Made by a program: the position numbers and the translations under genes. Of a stretch of DNA of 9,450 nucleotides, positions 6,149 through 9,450 are shown piece after piece. The notes under the pieces were generated by a model. That model was not told the DNA's origin. It worked only from the letters and a program-made list of their open reading frames with translations, and ran no database searches. Origin of the DNA: Thermocaproicibacter sp002397355 (GTDB lineage Bacteria > Bacillota > Clostridia > Oscillospirales > Acutalibacteraceae); NCBI GenBank assembly GCA_036830905.1, contig DAISNS010000078.1, positions 1-9,450 on the forward strand. The letters run 5' to 3'. Position 1 is the first letter of the stretch; the number at the start of each line of letters is the position of its first letter.

Positions 6149-6176
6149 CGGGAGGCACGGACGGCCGTGCCTCCCG
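6149..6176. terminator. Strong 12-bp hairpin, probable transcription terminator
   Basis: C plus GGGAGGCACGG (6149-6160) pairs perfectly with CCGTGCCTCCC plus G (6165-6176) around an ACGG loop: 12 consecutive, mostly G-C pairs. Downstream there is only GCTTTG rather than a proper T-run, so termination efficiency is uncertain. It separates the large hydrolase from the kinase region. Confidence 0.55.
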
Positions 6177-6223
6177 GCTTTGTCGTGCGCCCTGCCCGGC
6201 CGCGTCTGTCTGCTGTGGTTGGA

Positions 6224-6380
6224 CGGAGCCTGTTTTTCCAGCCTGGGTACGAAAGCGGACGGCGGAAAGATCTCCGGGTATTTTGAAACCATAGGTTTCG
6301 GCATAGCGGTAAACCAGCCGCGCGGCTTCGGAGCCCATATCCACGCCGCCGCCCTCAAGCAGAATTCCCGTTTGTCCGAC
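6224..6380 (-). pseudogene. Possible C-terminal remnant of a LacI/GalR-family regulator
   Basis: The gap 6104-6536 holds no intact gene I can support. On the minus strand, codons around 6380-6224 read VGQTGILLEGGGVDMGSEAA, then RLVYRYAETYGFKIPGDLSA and VRFRTQAGKTGS. This recalls the C-terminus of LacI-family proteins, where an xxMGxxAAxLL helix is followed by a variable stretch and a PxxLxxRxS-like strand. No helix-turn-helix or effector-core sequence is present upstream on this strand. The frame starts without a ribosome binding site and has no stop at the expected C-terminus (next stop near 6075). If real, it is a decayed fragment converging on the large hydrolase gene. The resemblance is short, and chance similarity in a GC-rich antisense frame is a serious alternative. 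Confidence 0.22.
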
Positions 6381-6445
6381 GGAACCCGTCGCGGTACGAC
6401 GGCGGCCGGCGTCAAACGGAATTTGACTGTCGAAAGGCAGTTCCG

Positions 6446-6482
6446 AAACCCATTGACAGGTTTTGAAAAGATGGTGTATCGT
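6446..6482 (+). promoter_or_regulatory. Candidate promoter of the kinase gene with overlapping inverted repeat
   Basis: A consensus TTGACA (6453-6458) is followed 18 bases later by TATCGT (6477-6482; 4/6). AAACC (6446-6450) and GGTTT (6459-6463) form an inverted repeat that brackets the -35 box, a position suited to a repressor. The region turns strongly AT-rich here, as expected upstream of a gene, and leaves a 5' leader of about 48 bases. Confidence 0.45.
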
Positions 6483-6536
6483 ATAGAAAAACAAATTCAT
6501 AAAAATTTTTCTTTAATTGATGAGAAAGGAAAACAA

Positions 6537-7520
6537 ATGGGCAGCAAGATATTGGTCGTCGGCAGCATCAACACGGATATCTCCGTTCGTTTGCCCGCCC
6601 TGCCGCGGATGGGGGAAACCGTGATCGGCAGGTCTTTGCGATTCACGCCGGGCGGAAAGGGGGCCAACCAGGCGTGCGCGGCCGCAAAGCTGGAAGGCAG
6701 CGTTTCCTTTCTCGGATGCGTGGGGGACGACACTTTCGGGCAAGCTCAGATCGGGCATCTGAAAAAGGCGGGGGTTGACGTTTCCCATCTGAAGATAGCC
6801 GCGGGTAAAACGACCGGCACCGCCATTATCTGCGTCGACGACCGGGGACAGAACGATATCGTTGTGGTCGCGGGGGCGAACGAGGACTGCGGCGTTTCCT
6901 ATCTGCAGGAAAACGATTCGCTGTTTCAGGCCGCCTCCATGGTTTTGCTGCAAATGGAAATACCGCCTGAATCGACCTTTTACGCGATCCGGCGCGCCGG
7001 TCAACTCCACAAGGCGGTGATCCTGAACCCCGCGCCGGCCCCCGACTCCCTGCCGGACGATATTTGGAAACAGCTCGATTACATTACGCCGAATGAAACG
7101 GAGCTGCAAAAGCTGAGCGGCTGCCCCGTAAAAACGGATGCGGACATGCGCGCTGCGGCGGAACGGCTGCTGGAGCACGGCGTCAAAAACGTTCTGGTCA
7201 CCATCGGGAAACGCGGGGCGATGCTGGTGAACCGCGATTCGGCCCGCATCTTTCCCGCTCCCAAGGTAAAGCCCGTGGACACCACCGCCGCCGGAGATAC
7301 GATGAACGCCGCTTTTCTGGTGGCGCTTTCCGAGGGAAAACCGGTGGAGGACGCCGTCCGCTTTGGAAACGCGGCCTCTTCCATTACGGTGACGCGGAAC
7401 GGGGCGCAGGAATCCGTTCCCGTGCGCGGGGAAGCGGACGCCGCATATCTCGCTTTTTCTGCGAAACCGGTCGATGTCGGTTGCCCGTCCGGCCAGGCCG
7501 AAAACAAACAGCGAAGATGA
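6537..7520 (+). CDS. rbsK: Ribokinase-like PfkB-family sugar kinase
   Basis: A 327-residue ATP-dependent sugar kinase of the PfkB family, most like ribokinase (ribose + ATP to ribose 5-phosphate). Family marks: the substrate-binding opening VVGSINTDI (7-15, N12 and D14), GGKGANQA (39-46, first signature), GDDTFG (63-68), NPAPA (164-168), TPNETEL (184-190), the nucleotide-binding TIGKRG (222-227), and DTTAAGDTMNAAF (248-260, second signature) with D254 as expected catalytic base. DTMNA replaces the usual DTFNG. The start at 6537 has AAGGA 6 bases upstream; an in-frame ATG at 6471 has no ribosome binding site. The last ~20 residues (VDVGCPSGQAENKQRR) extend past the usual ribokinase end. Ribose is the default guess; other pentoses, deoxyribose or a nucleoside are possible. 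It probably handles sugar released by neighbouring glycosidases. Confidence 0.87.
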   Translation: MGSKILVVGSINTDISVRLPALPRMGETVIGRSLRFTPGGKGANQACAAAKLEGSVSFLGCVGDDTFGQAQIGHLKKAGVDVSHLKIAAGKTTGTAIICVDDRGQNDIVVVAGANEDCGVSYLQENDSLFQAASMVLLQMEIPPESTFYAIRRAGQLHKAVILNPAPAPDSLPDDIWKQLDYITPNETELQKLSGCPVKTDADMRAAAERLLEHGVKNVLVTIGKRGAMLVNRDSARIFPAPKVKPVDTTAAGDTMNAAFLVALSEGKPVEDAVRFGNAASSITVTRNGAQESVPVRGEADAAYLAFSAKPVDVGCPSGQAENKQRR

Positions 7521-7528
7521 AAAAAGTC

Positions 7529-7538
7529 CCTTGCAAGG
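7529..7538. repeat. CCTTGCAAGG palindrome between the kinase and ADP-ribosylglycohydrolase genes
   Basis: A perfect 10-bp palindrome 8 bases after the kinase stop. The 191-base gap also contains a 6-bp stem GCCGTC/GACGGC (7616-7621 and 7628-7633, 6-base loop) without a T-run. Neither is a recognisable terminator, so read-through from the kinase gene is possible. No further gene is supported in 7521-7711. Confidence 0.3.
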
Positions 7539-7711
7539 ATGCTGTCCTGATTGCGGGCGGCGCATGGAAGCCAAACCGGCGGCTCCGGCATGGTGCGCAG
7601 CGATACGGCAAGCGCGCCGTCCATGCCGACGGCCTGTGCTTTGCAACCGGTGTCCAACCGCAGATTCACGGAAGGCATGACAAGCGGAAGCGTGAAAGGC
7701 TGGGTGTGACA

Positions 7712-9450
7712 ATGAAAGAGGAATATATCCGCGGAATCTACGCGGGCTGGCTCGCCAAAATCATAGGGGTTCGCTGCGGCGCGCCGATCGAGGGCTGGGA
7801 CTATGAAAAGATCCGCAATATCTTCGGGGAGCTCGACGGCTACCCCGCGGATTACAAGCAATTCGCGGCCGACGACGACACGAACGGGCCGGTGTTCCTG
7901 CTTCGCGCGCTGGAAGACGGCGGCCACGGCCGGAACCTCACCGCGCAGGATGTCGGAGAAGCGCTGCTGAACTACGCTCCGTTCGAGCACGGCTTTTTCT
8001 GGTGGGGCGGCTACGGGGTTTCCACCGAGCATACGGCGTATCTGAATCTTTTTAACGGGATTCCCGCCCCGCGCAGCGGAAGCATCGCGCAAAACGGAAA
8101 GACCATGGCGGAACAGATCGGCGGTCAGATTTTCATCGACGCGTGGGGCCTCGTCGCCCCCGGAGACCCGGACCTGGCGGCGCGGCTCGCCGGGCGGGCC
8201 GCCAGCGTGACGCACGGCGGCAACGGCGTCTACGGCGGGATTTTTGTCGCGGTCTGCATCAGCTATGCCTTTGTGGAAAAGGACATTCCGAGCATCATAA
8301 AAAAGGGGCTGTCCTACCTTCCTCCGGATTGCGAATATGCCCGTGCGGTTCGCGCCGTTATGGATTTTCACGCCGGCCATCCAGAAGACTGGCGGGCCTG
8401 CTACCGGTTTATCAAAGACAATTTCGGCTACGACCGGTACCCGGGAAACTGCCACATCATTCCGAACATTTCCGTTATGATCCTCGGCCTTCTTTACGGG
8501 GACGGCGATTTTTCAAAGACGCTTTGCATCACCGACATGTGCGGGTGGGATACCGACTGCAACGTGGGAAACGTCGCGACGATCATCGGGGTGAGGAACG
8601 GTCCGGAGGGAATCCCGTACGACAAATGGAGGAAACCGGTCGACGACCTTTTCATCTGCTCCAGCGTAATCGGATCCCTGAATATTTTGGACGTCCCATC
8701 CTGCGCCGCCTACACCGCAAAGCAAGCCTACGCGCTCTCCGGGGAAAACATACCGGACGCCTGGAAAACCATTTTGACGCAACGCCCGGATTCCTGCCAT
8801 TTCGAGTTCCCCGGTTCCACGCATTCCATCCGGATACGGCGGGATTTATTGCAGGACCCCGGCAACCAGGAACTGGAGTCCCGTCTTTGGAACACGGACG
8901 AATCCGCCCACACGGGCGCCCGCTCGCTGAAATTCATGGCGAAGCCCCTGCGCCCGGCGGAAAAGGTTTTGCTTTACAAAAAGACATACTATCAGCCGCA
9001 GGATTTCAGCGACAGCCGTTACGACCCTTCCTTTTCCCCGTTGATTTACCCCGGCATGACGCTGCACGGCAGCGTTATGGTTCCGCGTTACGGCATGCCG
9101 GAGCCGTTTGTTTCCGGCGTCCGCGCGCGGCTGTATGTCCATGAGCTGCATAAAAACGACCGGGTCGAAAGCGAGCCGGTGGTGCTGAAGCCGGGCGCAT
9201 GGAGCGAGCTCTCCTGGAAAATCCCCGCGATGGACGGGGCCCTTCTGGATGAAATGGGCGTCTGCTTCGACGTTGTGGGCGGGCGCGCCGCGGGCCAAAT
9301 GGATCTGACCGGTTTCCTGGACGATCTCTACGCGGACGGAGCTCCGGATTACACGGTGGATTTTGCCGGAGAAACCGAAGAGGTGTGGAACGGCCTCCAC
9401 CGGGAGATCAGCCAGTTTACCAGGCTGAAGGGCCTGCAGTATCTGGAGGA
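7712..9450 (+). CDS. ADP-ribosylglycohydrolase-family protein with C-terminal beta-rich module, runs off the right edge
   Basis: Open for 579 codons to the window end. Residues 1-330 form an ADP-ribosylglycohydrolase (DraG/ARH) domain. This all-alpha, dinuclear-Mg enzyme class cleaves N- or O-ribosyl links of ADP-ribose, and has relatives acting on other ribosides. Marks: YIRGIYAGWLAKIIG (5-19), the metal-binding AADDDTNGP (52-60), EHGFFWWGGYG (92-102), THGGNGVYGG (167-176), and the second metal site CGWDTDCN (277-284), equivalent to the usual GGDTDT. Residues ~365-555 are different: strand-rich, with SAHTGARSLKF (398-408) and FDVVGG (519-524). This is typical of a jelly-roll carbohydrate-binding module, suggesting a glycan-linked rather than protein substrate. 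No signal peptide. Start: ATG 7712 is annotated, but GTG 7706 is better spaced (6 bases) from GAAAGG (7694-7699). Follows the kinase by 191 bases. Confidence 0.87.
   Translation, partial: MKEEYIRGIYAGWLAKIIGVRCGAPIEGWDYEKIRNIFGELDGYPADYKQFAADDDTNGPVFLLRALEDGGHGRNLTAQDVGEALLNYAPFEHGFFWWGGYGVSTEHTAYLNLFNGIPAPRSGSIAQNGKTMAEQIGGQIFIDAWGLVAPGDPDLAARLAGRAASVTHGGNGVYGGIFVAVCISYAFVEKDIPSIIKKGLSYLPPDCEYARAVRAVMDFHAGHPEDWRACYRFIKDNFGYDRYPGNCHIIPNISVMILGLLYGDGDFSKTLCITDMCGWDTDCNVGNVATIIGVRNGPEGIPYDKWRKPVDDLFICSSVIGSLNILDVPSCAAYTAKQAYALSGENIPDAWKTILTQRPDSCHFEFPGSTHSIRIRRDLLQDPGNQELESRLWNTDESAHTGARSLKFMAKPLRPAEKVLLYKKTYYQPQDFSDSRYDPSFSPLIYPGMTLHGSVMVPRYGMPEPFVSGVRARLYVHELHKNDRVESEPVVLKPGAWSELSWKIPAMDGALLDEMGVCFDVVGGRAAGQMDLTGFLDDLYADGAPDYTVDFAGETEEVWNGLHREISQFTRLKGLQYLE

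Noticed and set aside
6180..6536. N-terminal extension of the kinase to 6180
   Set aside because: Ribokinases begin directly at the first strand (KILVVGSINTD); the upstream codons show no domain and cross the predicted promoter.
7079..8455. 458-codon minus-strand open frame across the kinase and ADP-ribosylglycohydrolase genes
   Set aside because: It is antisense to both PfkB and DraG motif-containing genes; no start signal and no family resemblance.
8143..9144. 333-codon plus-strand open frame at the right end
   Set aside because: It is the alternative frame of the ADP-ribosylglycohydrolase gene, which carries the HGGNGVYGG and CGWDTDCN motifs in its own frame.
1..9450. CRISPR arrays, tRNA or rRNA genes, transposases or IS ends
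   Set aside because: I saw no regularly spaced repeats, no cloverleaf-forming or conserved rRNA stretches, and no transposase-like protein in either strand.

Overview
The window joins two very different kinds of DNA. Positions 1 to about 1260 are AT-rich and look like a remnant of a mobile element (plasmid, integrative element or prophage) of a Gram-positive, Bacillota-type host, with strong AGGAGG-like ribosome binding sites and near-consensus sigma-A promoters. From about 1260 to the right edge the DNA is clearly GC-rich with uniform codon use, and carries cytoplasmic carbohydrate-metabolism genes of the kind found in gut or anaerobic Clostridia (an Oscillospirales-like host is an inference, not a determination).

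Left part: the first codons of an unidentified gene leave the window on the minus strand (1-69). A minus-strand gene (214-762) encodes a two-helix membrane protein with a DUF3862-like C-terminal domain. Divergent from it is a 50-residue ribbon-helix-helix (Arc/CopG-like) protein (891-1043) with an almost perfect promoter packed with inverted repeats. Next comes the first ~33 codons of a Bro-N phage antirepressor (1164-1262), behind an inverted repeat that carries the same 8-bp core as the RHH promoter. The antirepressor is cut off at about 1257-1264.

Junction: the sequence changes within a few bases from the Bro-N reading frame to the C-terminal 234 residues of a DUF5107/TPR protein. Either the element recombined into, or was deleted against, a host locus, or the contig is chimeric.

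Right part, all on the plus strand: the DUF5107 fragment (1259-1963), a GH5-like glycoside hydrolase (2041-3177), an 864-residue GH106/GH2-related glycoside hydrolase (3509-6103), a PfkB-family ribokinase-like sugar kinase (6537-7520), and an ADP-ribosylglycohydrolase-family protein with a C-terminal beta-rich region (7712 to beyond 9450). The last gene is open to the right edge. None has a visible signal peptide, so the set looks like an intracellular pathway that cleaves imported glycosides and phosphorylates a released sugar. The gaps between genes are long (78-433 bases) and contain hairpins and candidate promoters, so this is probably a cluster of separately transcribed genes rather than one tight operon. 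A minus-strand stretch between the large hydrolase and the kinase resembles the C-terminus of a LacI-family regulator and may be the remains of a local repressor.
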